A stretch of DNA of 64,000 bases from Pseudophaeomoniella oleicola (GCA_003868215.1 QWDQ01000033.1:124001-188000), one strand, 5' to 3'; shown: positions 1 through 13,796, numbered from the stretch's first letter. Made by a program: numbers and translations. Notes: generated from the letters alone by a model not told the origin.

Positions 1-1709
1 AGTCTGAGCTGCCTGCATCTACTCGTCATTGCCTAGAAGTTTCTTTCACGCATACGCTATTCGAGTGAGAGCTGCAGCAATGCTTCTCTCTCCGTCAGGG
101 AGGCCCTTGGGGGTTTCCTTACCTAGACAGCTCGGCAGATAAGGAGGTGGTCTGGGTGGTCTGAGGCTGTAATTTTCCCTGGTAAAATTTGGTGCGATTT
201 AGCCTTTGCCTACGTGATCCCATCGCATGTTCATCACGTCTCTTGTCACTTGCGCGCGTCAACAGCCAATCACACTCTTGTTCAGAGGACTGTGTCCCTG
301 TACTACCTCGTTACGTAGTACTGCGTAGTAAGAGATAGGAAAAGTGGGAGAAGCGCAATGGCATATCAACAATGTCCATCTCTATTGATCCCGAGATTCC
401 AAAACTCCTACAACTGCAGAAGCAATCACCAGAGATGAGAATCTAAGCGAGATTGGCAGGCGTGGACATGATGGAATACGGACATCCACGGAAATGCTTC
501 GATATCAAAAGCCGACACTGCACTGCATTGCTCTGCACCACACCACACCGCACCACACCCTCCGGTCAATAATGGATATGATCGCTCTTGCATTCTCCCC
601 CTCCGTCAGAGCCTCTCTACTGCATCGCCTTCTCCCTTGTCATTCGAGTCAAGGGAATCGATCGGAAAATGCATCATGACCATGCCGTGAGCGGGCCGTC
701 ATCAAGACACGATTTCTCGCACATTGCCGCTTACCGAGTCGTCACAAGCTCTCTCCCGATCTTCATAGGTTGCCCCCTCCTTCTTGGGAGTATCGTACAT
801 CCTTTTCTCCTTCCCAGTAGTGATTTGGTCTGATGACTGTCCCTGGCATTCATAGTACAACACGCTTAGTGGTCACCGGGGCAGTCTGCGTGCTCTAATA
901 TACCGATGATGTTGCAGGACCCTACTATCAGTGTGGAAGTCCATTTCCCGTGCATGTGCTCGGAGTAGTCCACGGCAAGGTCACGAACAAGGATGGTGAC
1001 TGATTTATGAGCTTACACTACCGTGCTATATCTTCTATCATTGTACAAGCCTTCCACAGTCCTCTCACTTCCCATACCATGTAGTAGGATCCATGTACCC
1101 GTTTCTTTACTAAGGTACTAGAGGTCCCCTACCTGTCCTATTACCGCAAAAGTGACGAATACCGGTAGCCATGTATGCAGCTTGCCGGCAATAATCAACC
1201 AGGACTCCTCTTCTTTTATCAAACGAGACTTCAATTCGTAAATGTAGCTATTCCGCTGGGCATTCTCTTATTGAGCAATACGGAGCATCTCATGTCTCGA
1301 AGGCAACCTTTCGTCCAATTGTGAGGCTCATGGTTGTTGTTGATCGTAGTTCATCCCGCAATACGCTTCCCCATTCAATTTCGATAACGTTACCCCGGAT
1401 TTCCAAGCTCCAAAGTAGCCGAGGCCCTGATGTCAGTCTCCATGTCAACTTCACATGCGCTTATCAACCATCGTAATAACACCAAGTCGTATATCTTCTC
1501 TGACTAACTTTCTGTACCTGTCAGTGACCATTCTCGAATCCTTTCTCTATGATCCCGACACAACATTCAGTAGGCCCTTGTTGCAATCATCACAACTGCG
1601 CCATCCTCATTTCTACATGGCTGTTCGCTCATCCAGATGTGATCCTGTCGAACAGTGTCTCTGTGTTAGTTGCCCAACGCTGAAGGTCAACGCATCTTGA
1701 GGAGAACAC
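1..1709. other. Intergenic, no gene seen
   Basis: No convincing coding sequence on either strand: the open frames are all under 85 codons with no recognisable protein. It holds a TACGTAGTA-type motif pair at 311-330 and a short CAC/CACA-rich run near 535-560. It presumably includes the promoter of the ABC transporter gene that starts at 1710. Confidence 0.6.
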
Positions 1710-4262
1710 ATGGCTGCGCAGTCGACTCTCAGAACCTCCCACGACCCTCTCGTGCTCCTCTACACATATTACAAAGCCCTTATAAAGACAAAATTACGCC
1801 GGACATCAAGGACAGCACGGCTTGCCGGGGCATGTCTACTTCTTGTATCCATCATATCCAGTGGTTATGGCGGTTATAGATGGTGGCAGGCAAGCACAAA
1901 AGAAAAGGCAGTTGGAAGGCGCCTGGTGAGAACTAATTCAGGCCTACGAGGGCCAGGTGGATCGAGGGTCGTCTATGTACCTTACAAGAACTCACCGGCG
2001 AAAGTCGTCATATACCCAACTAAAGCAACGACGTTTGATGCCCATCGACGGTTGTTTTTGAACCCTCCGAGGGCTGCGAGACTTAGCGATGGCTCTTCGA
2101 CTCTACAAGTCCCACCTCCAACAACAAAGCCTGGCCTCAATCTTGCTTTCCTGCATCAGTTCCTCAGTTTACTCAGTATAATGGTCCCTCGATGGCGGAG
2201 CAAGGAATCCGGCTTGTTGTTAAGCCATGGTGTCTTCCTCATGCTCCGAACATACTTATCGCTGGTAGTAGCACGCATTGATGGGGCGATTGTACGAGAT
2301 CTCGTCGCCGGCCACGGGAAATCTTTCGTCGGGGGTATCGTCAAGTGGCTTGCAATCGGAAGCTTGGCGTCGTACACCAATTCCATGATCAAGTTTTTAC
2401 AATCGAAGATCTCCATTGCCTTTAGGACGAGGCTGACGCGATATATTCATGATCTATACTTGAATGACAACCTGAACTTCTACAAGCTGTCCAACTTAGA
2501 CGGCGGGGTCGGTCAGGGCGCTGATCAATTTATCACACAAGATTTGACCCTTTTCTGTTCAGCAGCGGCATCGATATATTCCTCCCTTGGAAAACCTCTT
2601 GTCGATCTATTCGTCTTCAACTATCAACTGTACCGTTCATTAGGGCCGCTGGCCCTGACAGGACTTTTGAGCAACTATTTTCTTACGGCTACTCTTCTTA
2701 GGAGACTCTCGCCACCCTTTGGTAAGTTAAAAGCTGTCGAAGGGAAGAAAGAGGGTGATTTTCGAGGTCTTCATGCTCGACTCATCGCCAACGCAGAAGA
2801 AGTTGCATTCTATGGTGGTGCCGATGTTGAAAGAATCTACCTCGATCGTAGTTTCAAAGATCTCCGCGGCTGGATGGACCGAATTTACAGTCTCAAAGTA
2901 CGCTACAATATGCTGGAAGACTTTATTTTGAAATATTCCTGGTCTGCATTTGGCTACATTATCACATCTCTACCAGTGTTTCTCCCCGCCTGGGGCGGAC
3001 TAGGAGGCATCTTGGAACTCGCTGGAGCCACTGCAGCCTCCGACTATAAACCGAACCTCGAACGTAATCGCATGAAAGAGTTCATCACAAACAAGCGACT
3101 GATGCTTTCACTCGCGGATGCCGGTGGTCGTATGATGTACAGCATCAAGGACCTTTCCGAACTGGCCGGATACACCTCGCGAGTCTACACTCTGATCTCC
3201 ACGCTCCATCGCGTCCATGCCAATGCGTACCACCCGCTTCGTCCATCTCGGGGCTCTTATCATACTGAGCTCTACTCGCTTTCGGATGTTCAGGGCGCTA
3301 CATACAAAGGCTACGATGGAGTTCGCCTGGAAGATGTCCCAGTTGTAGCACCATCGCTTTTCCCCTATGGTGGTGATGAACTCATCCCTGACCTCTCATT
3401 CCTCGTTCAGCAAGGCAACCATCTTCTAATCTCAGGCTCAAACGGCGTCGGCAAATCTGCCATCGCTCGTATAGCCGCTGGACTCTGGCCCGTGTACCGT
3501 GGTCTTGTCTCGCGACCCAAATCCAACGGCCGAGACGGCATAATGTTTCTCCCGCAACGCCCATATCTAAGCATTGGTACTCTCCGTGATCAGATAATCT
3601 ACCCACATTCTGACCTCGATTTCCGCGAATCCGGCTTAAGTGACAATGATCTTCTTAACATCCTCTCAGCCGCCCACCTCTCACATCTCCCACCGCGCGA
3701 AGGTGGTTTCGATACCCGCAAATCCTGGCAAGACGTGCTCTCGGGTGGAGAGAAGCAACGCATGGGGATTGCCCGCCTCCTCTACCACGAACCTCGCTAC
3801 GCCTTCATCGATGAGAGCACATCCGCCGTCTCCTCGGACGTCGAAGGCCTCCTTTACCAGAACTGCAAAGATCACGGCATCACGCTCATCACCATCTCGA
3901 CCCGCGCCTCACTCCGCAAATACCACACGTACAACCTCGTCCTCGGCCTCGGCCCGGACGCAACCGACTGGGAACTGAAGAAGATCGGCACGGACGAAGA
4001 GAAACTGGGCGTCGAAAAAGAGCTCGCCTCCCTGAGAGCGAAATTGGATCAAGTCGAAGGTTGGAAAGCTCGCAGAGCGGAAATCGAGCAGGAACTGGGA
4101 AAAGTCTTTGTGATGCAGAAATATGCATCCGAACCTCGAACCGAAGACGACGGTGGTCGCGGCGGTGATGATAGTAGTAGCGAAAATGAACGGCAGCTAC
4201 AGAATAACAACAACAGCGAAGAATCAACCGAACTAGAACCACCGGGATACCTCAAGGTCTAG
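1710..4262 (+). CDS. PXA1: Peroxisomal ABC half-transporter (Pxa1/ABCD type)
   Basis: A single-exon protein of 850 residues. ABCD half-transporters dimerise in the peroxisomal membrane and import long-chain acyl-CoA for beta-oxidation. The N-terminal half carries hydrophobic segments (one near residues 40-55, others across about 145-470). Around residue 363 lies the EAA-like loop typical of this family, EEVAFYGGADVE. The C-terminal ATPase domain shows Walker A GSNGVGKSA (about 575), the signature LSGGEKQRMG (about 676) and Walker B YAFIDEST (about 696). Only one ATPase domain is present, so it is a half-transporter. The tail after residue 780 is charged and coil-like, ending in an acidic, Asn/Ser-rich stretch. 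The first ATG of the frame is taken as the start. Length matches the 850-870 of the yeast Pxa proteins. Pxa1 rather than Pxa2 is the likelier assignment but was not tested by alignment. Confidence 0.9.
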   Translation: MAAQSTLRTSHDPLVLLYTYYKALIKTKLRRTSRTARLAGACLLLVSIISSGYGGYRWWQASTKEKAVGRRLVRTNSGLRGPGGSRVVYVPYKNSPAKVVIYPTKATTFDAHRRLFLNPPRAARLSDGSSTLQVPPPTTKPGLNLAFLHQFLSLLSIMVPRWRSKESGLLLSHGVFLMLRTYLSLVVARIDGAIVRDLVAGHGKSFVGGIVKWLAIGSLASYTNSMIKFLQSKISIAFRTRLTRYIHDLYLNDNLNFYKLSNLDGGVGQGADQFITQDLTLFCSAAASIYSSLGKPLVDLFVFNYQLYRSLGPLALTGLLSNYFLTATLLRRLSPPFGKLKAVEGKKEGDFRGLHARLIANAEEVAFYGGADVERIYLDRSFKDLRGWMDRIYSLKVRYNMLEDFILKYSWSAFGYIITSLPVFLPAWGGLGGILELAGATAASDYKPNLERNRMKEFITNKRLMLSLADAGGRMMYSIKDLSELAGYTSRVYTLISTLHRVHANAYHPLRPSRGSYHTELYSLSDVQGATYKGYDGVRLEDVPVVAPSLFPYGGDELIPDLSFLVQQGNHLLISGSNGVGKSAIARIAAGLWPVYRGLVSRPKSNGRDGIMFLPQRPYLSIGTLRDQIIYPHSDLDFRESGLSDNDLLNILSAAHLSHLPPREGGFDTRKSWQDVLSGGEKQRMGIARLLYHEPRYAFIDESTSAVSSDVEGLLYQNCKDHGITLITISTRASLRKYHTYNLVLGLGPDATDWELKKIGTDEEKLGVEKELASLRAKLDQVEGWKARRAEIEQELGKVFVMQKYASEPRTEDDGGRGGDDSSSENERQLQNNNNSEESTELEPPGYLKV

Positions 4263-5013
4263 TAAACAGGGGCGGGCCTCATCGGGCGAGAAAACAGTAT
4301 CAACGAAGAGACGACTGGAAGGTCCATGTTTTGGATGACAAACGAGATATTTTATGTATGCATGTACCCTGGTAGTATTCATAGTAGTAGTAGTAACGAC
4401 GATAGTATGTAGGTACTTATGAAATGAAATCAGGTCTAGTATTAATCGATATATATACAGATGTAACGTACCTACCTACTTTATAGCTCTCTCTGGGTCT
4501 GTGCATGTGATGTGCTCAGAGCGAATATCATCTTCCATCAAAACCCATCGAATCAATTGGTTGCGAACGTATCTCTCTTCTTTTCATTTCCATTGATCCT
4601 CCCAAGACACCGTTCTACTTACTGTCTGGTAAGATGTACACCGATCAACATCTCATTACATGCTTGACTACGGAACGGAATAGCTACGACACAGATCATA
4701 TTGACGTGACGATGGGAATCGTGGGTTTTACGGGTTTTGTTATTTGAGGAAAATGCTTCTAAGACCTAATATTTGTCCTCTACTCCCATGAATGACAGGC
4801 TTGTTTGCTGCGTCTTTTCGAAATTGGGCTTTTCTCTCGAATGCCTCGATTGTTCGTCATGTCTTACTGAGCGGAAATAGGCCAAAGAGCACAGTAGTTG
4901 CTGCGCGTTGTTTGACAGCGATCCAAAGCCATGATCCAAGCTCCACACATTCTGCGCTGCTCGTGTGAGGCTATAGTCCGTGCCTAGCACTACCAAGCTC
5001 CAGCAAATCAAGC
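4263..5013. other. Convergent intergenic spacer
   Basis: Space between the 3' ends of the ABC transporter (+) and the RTC3-like gene (-). It probably holds both 3' UTRs. A short TAG-rich run (4382-4396) is present. No gene seen. Confidence 0.5.
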
Positions 5014-5569
5014 TTACTGTCGGCCGCTTGGGAAGCCACCTTGGGAGTCGTTCTTTGGACCTTGACGTTCTGCGTTCTGTTTGAACAATGAGTCAGTTAT
5101 CGTCATTTATAACGGTACCGGTATGGTCTTCTAGATGAACATACCTCGGTCTCTTGAATGTGACCACTCTCCAAGATCTTAGCAACAACCTCATCCTCGT
5201 TTGATGTGCCGAACTCGTTGTCCAATGTTGCCTTGGAAGCTGCGTCCAGTACACCCTGGGCCCCGTGCCTAAAAAGAGATATGTCAGCATGAAAGATTCA
5301 GTGATGCGGAATGTTACGATGATGGTGAGAGTGTCAGTGAACAGCTCAACAATGACTCAAGGAGGTGCGTGCAGAAAGTAAATGTAGGAGCAGTGGATGA
5401 CTGACTTGTGAGTAATGAAAACTTTCCAGCCTGATACCACTTGCGCCAATGGGATGGACTTGTCGTTCCTCCAGTTCTTCACAGCTTGCGCATCATCGAC
5501 GAAGATGATGAAATCCTCGGCCTTGCCAGTGTAGTGGATCTTGGTTTGGGGAGCGTTTCCACGGGCCAT
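5014..5569 (-). CDS. RTC3: RTC3-like small protein with SBDS N-terminal domain
   Basis: Three exons, 5569-5406, 5268-5145 and 5076-5014, give 116 residues with phases that join cleanly (donors GTCAGT and GTATGT, acceptors TTTAG and ACAG). The start MARGNAPQTKIHYTG and the fold-defining stretch AEDFIIFVDDAQAV, with VFITHKHGAQGVLDAAS after the first junction, match the SBDS N-terminal domain found alone in yeast Rtc3/Yhr087w. The tail is polar and Gly/Pro rich, ending PSGRQ. The family is linked to RNA metabolism and stress in yeast; the molecular role is poorly defined. It lies convergent to the ABC transporter. Family assignment is firm, function is inferred from yeast. Confidence 0.88.
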
Positions 5570-6568
5570 TTTGATATGTTCGTCGAGTGGTAAAAGTCGT
5601 TAAATGAGGTTTGTGCGAGTCAAGAGCTGACCTAGGTGGTGTTGCTTGTGCGAGTGAATTGTACTTGAGGTAGTGAAGATGTCAGTGACGATGTTATGAT
5701 TTAAATGTTTTATGTGCAATGTAGATGGGAATGAAATACCTTTCGAGATATTGAATATGAGGAAGAGAGGGGGTTTTATGAAGTCGTAGGAGCTATTTGA
5801 GCTTGATGATGTTGTGTAAAAGGTACCTGACTCAAATTGGGCTGGTCATAGCTAAACTGACAATTACTACGTAGTAAAGCCAGCAATTCAATCGACGTCA
5901 TACCTTTCCCACTAATTCCCACCCTTTCTTATTTGATACTACGTAGTACGTGATATTACTCCGTACTCCCATACAATACCACTACCAGCGCTCTCTACCC
6001 AAACTCCCCCACCAAAGAGTGACGCGAGACGCCAAGGTCGGTTCCCACTACTGTAGTATATGATCCCAGCACCTCCGTCATTTGCTCCATCAATTATGTC
6101 GTACTGATCCCCATGAATCTTCCAGATATTACTACGTAGTACACGATCACCGTCTCCTTGGGTACTATTACGATACGTACCTTAGGTACCTGTACCTTAG
6201 TATTCACAGTACAGTACGTGGTGGCACAGGCTATCGGCTGCCTTTCGTCACTCACTCACTCACTCACTCTGCCTTTGAGGTCCAAGCTGATACTCTGTCC
6301 AAGTTATCACTGCTTTCAAGGCAATATTGGGGAACGTATTGACAGGTAATGATATGACTATCCACGGTCAACAACTATGTATAATTGTCAAAAACCAATA
6401 ATAACTTGATAATGTGCCATGTCCAGGGCGTGCGACACTAGTATGCCTCCCAAACGATTGCATGCAACTCTTTGCCAACTCGCTTATGAAATAACCTACA
6501 AAAGAATGCTTTCCTATGATGGTGAGATGCTATCGCCCAACGATCAACTCTCCTTGTGGCACCGACCC
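5570..6568. other. Intergenic with dispersed palindromes
   Basis: Promoter side of the RTC3-like gene and 3' side of the RhoGEF gene. It contains three copies of the TACTACGTAGTA-type palindrome (5864-5877, 5936-5952, 6129-6143), a CACT microsatellite at 6249-6269 and GGTACC/CCTTAG-type repeats around 6174-6202. No gene seen. Confidence 0.55.
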
Positions 6569-9500
6569 TCACCCTGTTTTCGTCGAGTAGAGGAGATGCC
6601 GCATGCCGTCAGATGAAATGTTCCTCAAGAGCCCTAATGGGTTGCTCCAGCGTTTACGCCCATCCAACTTTCCTTCAACCAATTCTGATCCTTTCAATCC
6701 TTCAGTTGGTAATTCAAAGGGATTCTTGGACTGTCGATAGTGCCTAATTGTCCCCCTTCTGGTGAGGCCCCGAATCCCGCTGATTGACATTCTTCGGGAA
6801 GCTTGTAGCGTTGAAGATTGCTGGATCTGTTGGTCGAGGGTGGGGTCGGCTGTGGCTGCAACAAGCACTTGACGATTGACCGTGTTCACAACTTGTGACA
6901 TCAGGTCGGCTGTTTGTGGCCTTTCCGCAAGCCTCTCCAAGGATTGCTTGGTGGGTACTGATCCTAGGCTCATGGAGCGGCGAGAAAATGGCGAATGCAT
7001 GTTGACAGAGCTCAATTTGCGTACCAGGGATCCTGCAGATGTACGAATCAAGTGGCCACTGCGATGGCCGATCATGCCGGGGTACGGTAGGACATCCCTC
7101 GAATACACATCCGCAAGAGCTTGTTCCAGTCGTATTCGATCGGACCGCTTCGGAGCGAGGACCACGGTTCGGTGAGTTGTGAGCAACGACTGAGACCGGC
7201 TCAACTCCACTACTTCTCGGGATTCGGAAGCGTTGGTCGGCCGATGGGTATTGCGAATGATGACTTGGCACGGGTTGTTGCGTGTGCCCACAGTAGCCGC
7301 TCGCTGGATGGACAAACGGCGGGCCAAAGTTCCTGCTTGGCCAAATATGGGTCCGGCGGGCTTCAGATCGAGAAAAGCACAAGTCGATATCTCCGGGTAA
7401 GCTTCTCTGGGAGCCCCGGCCTCAGGAGCGGTACGAGTCGATTGTTCTTGAATGGCAGCTTTCCAGGAGGCCTCCTCCGCCGCGCAACATGCGCTGAGTA
7501 TCAGCTCGAAAAGATGGTTGTCAGACTCAAATACGACCTTCCAAGAGTGCAAGGCAGTATGGCATTGCAATCCTTATGGCGTCAGCTTGAGGAGATGAAT
7601 GATAAAGACACATACCTTTGTTGTCCTCTGCTGCTTCGACCTTCAAGTCAGCCAGGTGGATGATTGCCACAACGTCAAATTTATCTGAGGGTTGCCTCGG
7701 CTTGCCGAGAACCATGTACGCTTTGAACAGTGTGCAAAGCATGTATTCGCCTTGAACCCTGGGTTTTGTTTGATAAGCGACATGAAGAATTCCGCATAGG
7801 GTGACATGGCCGAGAATGCGGAACTGACTGCAAGTTGATCCCTGAACAGCATAAGTTCACCATCTACATAGCGAATGCCTCACAGCTTACGTTATCCGGA
7901 AATATCAACCTCTCTTGCAATAACCATGTTCGTTGGATACGCTCGCGTGCTGAAGGGTCATCTGTTGCAAGGTTGATTTCTTTGACCGTGTCTCGCAGAT
8001 CGTAGAGCACACCGTCAATTTCATGGTGTGAAACAGGGCAATCCACAACGGCTGTCTGCTTGTGTAAGTCGGCAATAAGCAAAGGATACTTGCACACCCT
8101 TTGGATCGGCTTGATGAGCAGATCCCCCACAGTGAGGCCTTTCTTACCATCACTCGTTCGCTCTTCAATGGCGATAACGGAATTTGCAAGGGCTTCTATG
8201 CCGCTTTCGTAGGCTTGCCAGTGCGGTATCGTTCGATTTGACTCGGAGAATGCTTGAATCATGATATCGTACTTTGCACAATACTCTTCGTAGACAAAGA
8301 ATTGTGGCATGAGCTTTTTAAAGACCCTTGCAACTTCTGCAGCTGCGTGTGGCGGAGCCAGAGCTGTAGGTCTGGGGTGATGCGGCCTGATCCTTGTATC
8401 CATCGTATTCCCGGGTATGAGTGAGAGGCGGCCATCAGACGTACCAGAACTTTGGAGTCTACGGCGTGGAGCACCAGCGACCAGCTCAGCATGTTTGAAT
8501 TTGTCTCCCTGATTTCGAGAAGCTGCATCTAGCTCAACCAGGAGGTGTTCGTGTAAATGGAGCATCTCCATGATATTGCGCTGGATGGACGAGCGGACGT
8601 GAGGTGCCACATTGGGCAACGACATTAGAAGTGTCGAAAAGACCTGTATATTGTCAGCGTACCCGGCTGCCGCGAGGACAATACTATACATTTGCCAGGG
8701 CTTTCAGGTCGCTGACGTATCCTCTCTCTGACGCCAATATCTCATCAAGTACCTGTTGCCTTTTCGCCCCGCGACCCGTGGCGGCTTCCTCGACGATGGA
8801 GGCCTGCTGAAGATTGTCGCTTTCTGTAGAAGCCCTGCCTGCTGATGCTGACTGGCGGCTGTTTCTATAGCCACAACTATCACTCGCGCGGCTGTTCCTG
8901 GCAGATCGCCCAGCAACGCTGAGACTGACGGCGCTCACACTAGCCGTCTTCACTGTCTCGAGGAATGAAGATGAGGCGTTCGATGCCCTTTTGAAGTGCC
9001 CTGTGTATTGCGGTTGGAACGAATACCTATCGCGGGTTGCAGGACGCCAGTCATCATACCTGAGGAGGTCGAACGCTGTCGGTGTCAAAGGTGTCCTCGC
9101 TCGCTTCGTTCTCCTTCTCTTGAAAGAGTCCGCCCATCGTCTGAACTGGGAGGAGCCATCCTCATCCTCTATCCCAGACCACTGTTTTTGACTGGCAGAT
9201 TGCTCTTCTGCAAGGCCTTCTAAAGCGTGTAGAGTTATTGTGAGATTCCGCTCCCGTTCATCATCTCCCATATTGCTTTCAGTACTGTCCCTGCAAAGCT
9301 CCGACGATGCATCATAGAAGTCTCCTGTGTCATCATGCTCTGAGCCACAACTGACCGAGCCATGCTTCTCTGCCTGGATAGACTCATCTTCCTCTAGTGC
9401 AGCTGTAGTCTGTTCAAAAGCGCGAAGAAGCAGAGAGCGAGGGCTGGGAGAGACGACGTTCAGGCTTGGTCGAGGCGGGCTCTGCAGATCTATAGAGCTT

Positions 9501-9766
9501 ATACCCTTAGAGGGTGTCGTGAATACGTCTTCCTGGTTCACAGATTGGTTTTCACCCTGTTGAGGACGTTCACGTGTCTGAGCGGGGGAGGTAGGAGGAT
9601 ACGAAGTCGATGTGAGATTCCTTGATCGCCCAAAGAAAGACAATGTTGGTGACGGGAGAGGATCGGGACCATTGGGGTTCTCATATGAATGGCTGTAACT
9701 GTATGGATTTGGGTCGAGCGACCTGGTAAAAGGACTGTGAATAAGTGGTGGCAAATGAGTAGTCAT
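6569..9766 (-). CDS. Rho guanine nucleotide exchange factor (DH-PH)
   Basis: Four exons, 9766-8690, 8643-7891, 7841-7616 and 7572-6569, give about 1019 residues. Phases agree at each junction; the first donor (GTATAG) is weak but restores the frame. Residues 1-330 are Ser/Pro-rich and disordered. The DH domain covers about 335-600, beginning RQQVLDEILASERGYVSDL, with GLTVGDLLIKPIQRVCKYP as the conserved helix that contacts the GTPase. The PH-like part follows from about 615 with FRILGHVTLCGILHVAYQ. The C-terminal 250 residues are basic and unstructured. DH-PH proteins load Rho-type GTPases (Rho1, Cdc42) with GTP in polarity and wall signalling; which GTPase is used cannot be told. The ATG at 9766 begins a typical N-terminus; an in-frame non-ATG extension upstream was ignored. 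Confidence 0.88.
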
Positions 9767-11345
9767 TCTGAACAAAAGCTCAAGCACTTCAAGATTGCTG
9801 TATACCAAAAAGAAAAGTACCAAATGGTGGTGACATGACACGACCCTTGTGAAACACACAAGGTTGCGCCGGGGATAGCAAACGCATCGTTCAGAAAGTA
9901 GAAGATCTTTGGAAAACATCAGGGTGCGTAAATGACCAAAGAAGGGAAGCCATGAGAGAGGTTCCTCATTGAAGTGGAAGGCGGGATGTGCTTCTACAAG
10001 AAGTCATGACAGCAACAGAAGTAGGTCCAAGGCTCTTGGTTGTAGTTGTCAATGACGCCGCGTACATGCAGTGGCAGGACCTGAGGAAGAGCTGTTGTCT
10101 ATCGGGACTTCCTAGCCTTTAGCTGTACATTCCTGCACACTGACCCTTTGATTATGCAAGCGATCCGGACGCCAAGTAGTCCTACAAGGTCAAGAGTCGG
10201 AGTTGCGTAAAAGTTGTCTCGTTGGCTGGACAGCTTGGAGAGGTTTCAAGCAGGAAGCAGTATGCACGAGGTAAAGAGTGGGCTTGCAGAAGAACCTTGA
10301 ATCATTTGATGTAGGGCGGTGTGCGACTACGCAGTACGTAAAAGCGAAACAACCATGAGATCGCCGCCAGAGATAAGAGAGGATGGCTGGCATACCTTAC
10401 CTTAGCTAGGTACTGCGGAAGTCCAGGCTTCAGTATCAGATACAACACTCTCATGTGATGTTGAACGTGTAGAGGGGCAGTGTCTGATATTTGTGGTACG
10501 ATTGCGTAAGGTAATGCAGTACTACGACATTCAGAGTATAGTGATAGGACACACTGCAGGGGTGAACAGGCGGGAGTATATCCTAGTCCTCTTATCTGTG
10601 GTGAGTATATCCAGTACGTATATTGGAGCGTTGGAGAGTAGTATTTATGCAGGTTTCACGATCACATTGATAATTAGACCCAATACAGACATGTTGGGAT
10701 TTGTTCACGTGCTTTCACTTGCAAGTGCAAGTGGCAGCCACCGATATCAGAAGCCTATTTGCGCGATGACATCTCGAGAGAAATATCATAGAGCAATTCC
10801 GATCTGCTGGCCCGTCTAGGTAGGCTGCATGTTGATGTGATAAGATAGGTGTACTTCCAGGCATCTGATATATTTTACTATAGGAAACTGCGCCATCTAT
10901 GGATACTTCTTCAACTTTCAGGGGCTAGTAAGTGAGGTCTCTTGTTCATATACAGCACGTAACTCTTTGCTGAGAGCTGGCCATCCTGAGAGTTAAGTGG
11001 TAACAAGGTAAGTTATGGAGAAGGTCGAAGCCGAAATGTGAAGACCAGGTAAGGTCGTCTGGAGCGTGTTGCGCGGGGATGAGTGCGTATATACGGGGAT
11101 AGTGTCGGAAACAAAACGTCGAGGCGTTTAGTGACCAAGTACGTTTGAGGTTGTGGGGCGAGATCTACGCTGCATCTTTGCCCCGCAGAAACATGAAGTA
11201 CGCATAACTAAGCAGAGGCGTATGATATTTAGATACCAGATAATTACAACATCGTCATTAAATATGCGATGACTAAGTAGAGAAAGCGCTCTTTCGCTGA
11301 TACAGGACCCAGCATTCTGCCCAGACTGGTCATCAAAACAACGGC
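9767..11345. other. Intergenic, no supported gene
   Basis: Divergent promoter space between the RhoGEF (-) and the Nas2 gene (+). The longest open frame (10493-10819) starts with GTG and resembles nothing. ACCTTACCTTAGCTAGGTAC-type repeats occur near 10395-10413, and a variant of the ACGTAGTAC motif at 10326-10339. Confidence 0.5.
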
Positions 11346-12199
11346 ATGGGCCTTCCAATGGACGACATACATACTCCAACGGTGCCTTCTGGGCCAACCT
11401 CGCGCCCACAAGCCAACGGGAGCCACCTTGATGCATTGTCTTTGACGGGACTCATTGCACAAAAAGAAAATGTCGAGTCAGAACTCAAGGCTTTAGGCAG
11501 TGTGTTAGAATCGGTCAGTGCGCTTTCTTAGGCGAAGTGTTTCGGTTATTGACAAGGGTTAGCATGGTGTGAATATGAACACCAGCTTGACAACCTTTGA
11601 CGGATACCCCAGAGACGACATAGATATCGCACAGAGTATGCTTTGTCCAAATTCGATCCGGCATCACAACTAAACAATTCCAGTTAGGACAACAAGGGCG
11701 AGAATCATACACTTGAAGAATGATTATAAAGAGCTCATGAAAAGGATTGAAGCCAGCCTGCATGATCATCATGCTAGGCTCCAAGAAAAAGCTGTGGAGG
11801 ATGCAAAGCGAGCAGAGAGCTTGCCATCGTCATTTCCGCAAGAGGCAGGCCGAGCCGGCGTCGTTGAAACTCCCTTTGCGAAGGTGAATTCGGTCGCAGA
11901 TGGAAGCCCCGCCCAAATCGCAGGCATGAGACCTGGAGATGGCGTACGATCTTTTGGAGGAATAAATTGGATGAATCACGAGAACTTAAGCAAGGTCGCA
12001 GAGGTCGTTCAGCAAAATGAAGGCGTAAGTGGAAACACAGTTATGCTCAGCATATGGCTAATATTGGCACCAGCGGCCTATCACTGTGAAAATACAGCGT
12101 AAGGAAAGCCAGGCCTCTCAAGAACTTACGTTACAGCTGATCCCACGACGTGGTTGGGGAGGTCGGGGCCTCTTGGGTTGCCATCTTCTCCCTGCTTGA
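11346..12199 (+). CDS. NAS2: 26S proteasome assembly chaperone Nas2/PSMD9 (PDZ)
   Basis: Four exons, 11346-11513, 11563-11635, 11684-12024 and 12098-12199, give about 227 residues. The N-terminal half is a coiled coil (TGLIAQKENVESELKALG; later LKNDYKELMKRIEASLHDHH). A PDZ domain follows at about 120-215, with PFAKVNSVADGSPAQIAGM and RPGDGVRSFGGINW, and the end LTLQLIPRRGWGGRGLLGC is the typical C-terminus. Nas2/p27 binds the Rpt5 tail and holds back premature assembly of the proteasome base. The ATG at 11346 begins MGLPMDDIHTPTVPSGPTS, as in fungal homologues. The last junction is less certain because the strand before the conserved tail is unusually short, so a slightly different acceptor is possible. 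Confidence 0.88.
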
Positions 12200-12859
12200 C
12201 CTCAGATGCAACCTAAATACGAAACATAACAGCAAAGGAGGGGCAAGACCTCCGAGGCTCATTTATCATGATAAACACCACCAACCCTTCACTACTACTC
12301 ACAGATACAAGTATGGTAGCGGCAAAGCCATGGACGCAGTGAGAAATTCGAGTTCAGCGCATGCCGTGGAGATTGGGAACGCAATGTAGACCTGGTTGCT
12401 GCCTGAACTTGGGCTATCTGAGATATTGATAGCACCTGTTTCGGACGTTGGGCATACATAGCGAGAGGGCTACTTCAAACAGGCGACTGGGCATCAAGAA
12501 GCATCATACCTAGATAGTTGACTAATGTACATCTGCATGAAACAACAAAGAAGCAATAGGTGCTCAAATACGTGAATTTGTTCGACCCTCTAAGCGACGT
12601 TCATTATTTCATAACAATTGTAAAATTTCAATACTAGCGGTATTAGTTCCGTCATCACCGCCTCACCGGCTTCACCATGCCTCAAAAGGTTTTCCATCGC
12701 CCTCCAACCCAACCCAAACAAATAATCACATCCACAATCAACTGCGACCACTCAGGGAATCATTCTTCATTGATCTCCAGACCTACGCAGATAAATTGCG
12801 CCCTGGATTTTCCCTACTTTAATCTTCAGTCCTGAACTTCTGCAACAGCACAAATCACC
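12200..12859. other. Intergenic, promoter of Ran gene
   Basis: No gene seen. The 200 bases before the Ran start are rich in C/T and CAA, as is usual for strongly expressed fungal genes. Confidence 0.5.

Positions 12860-13796
<937 letters not shown>

Noticed and set aside
6744-7382. 212-codon frame overlapping the RhoGEF last exon on the same strand
   Set aside because: It is the alternative frame of a real exon whose phase is fixed by three junctions; the sequence has no domain.
10493-10819. 108-codon open frame in the RhoGEF/Nas2 spacer
   Set aside because: It begins with GTG, has no recognisable motif and no supporting splice sites.
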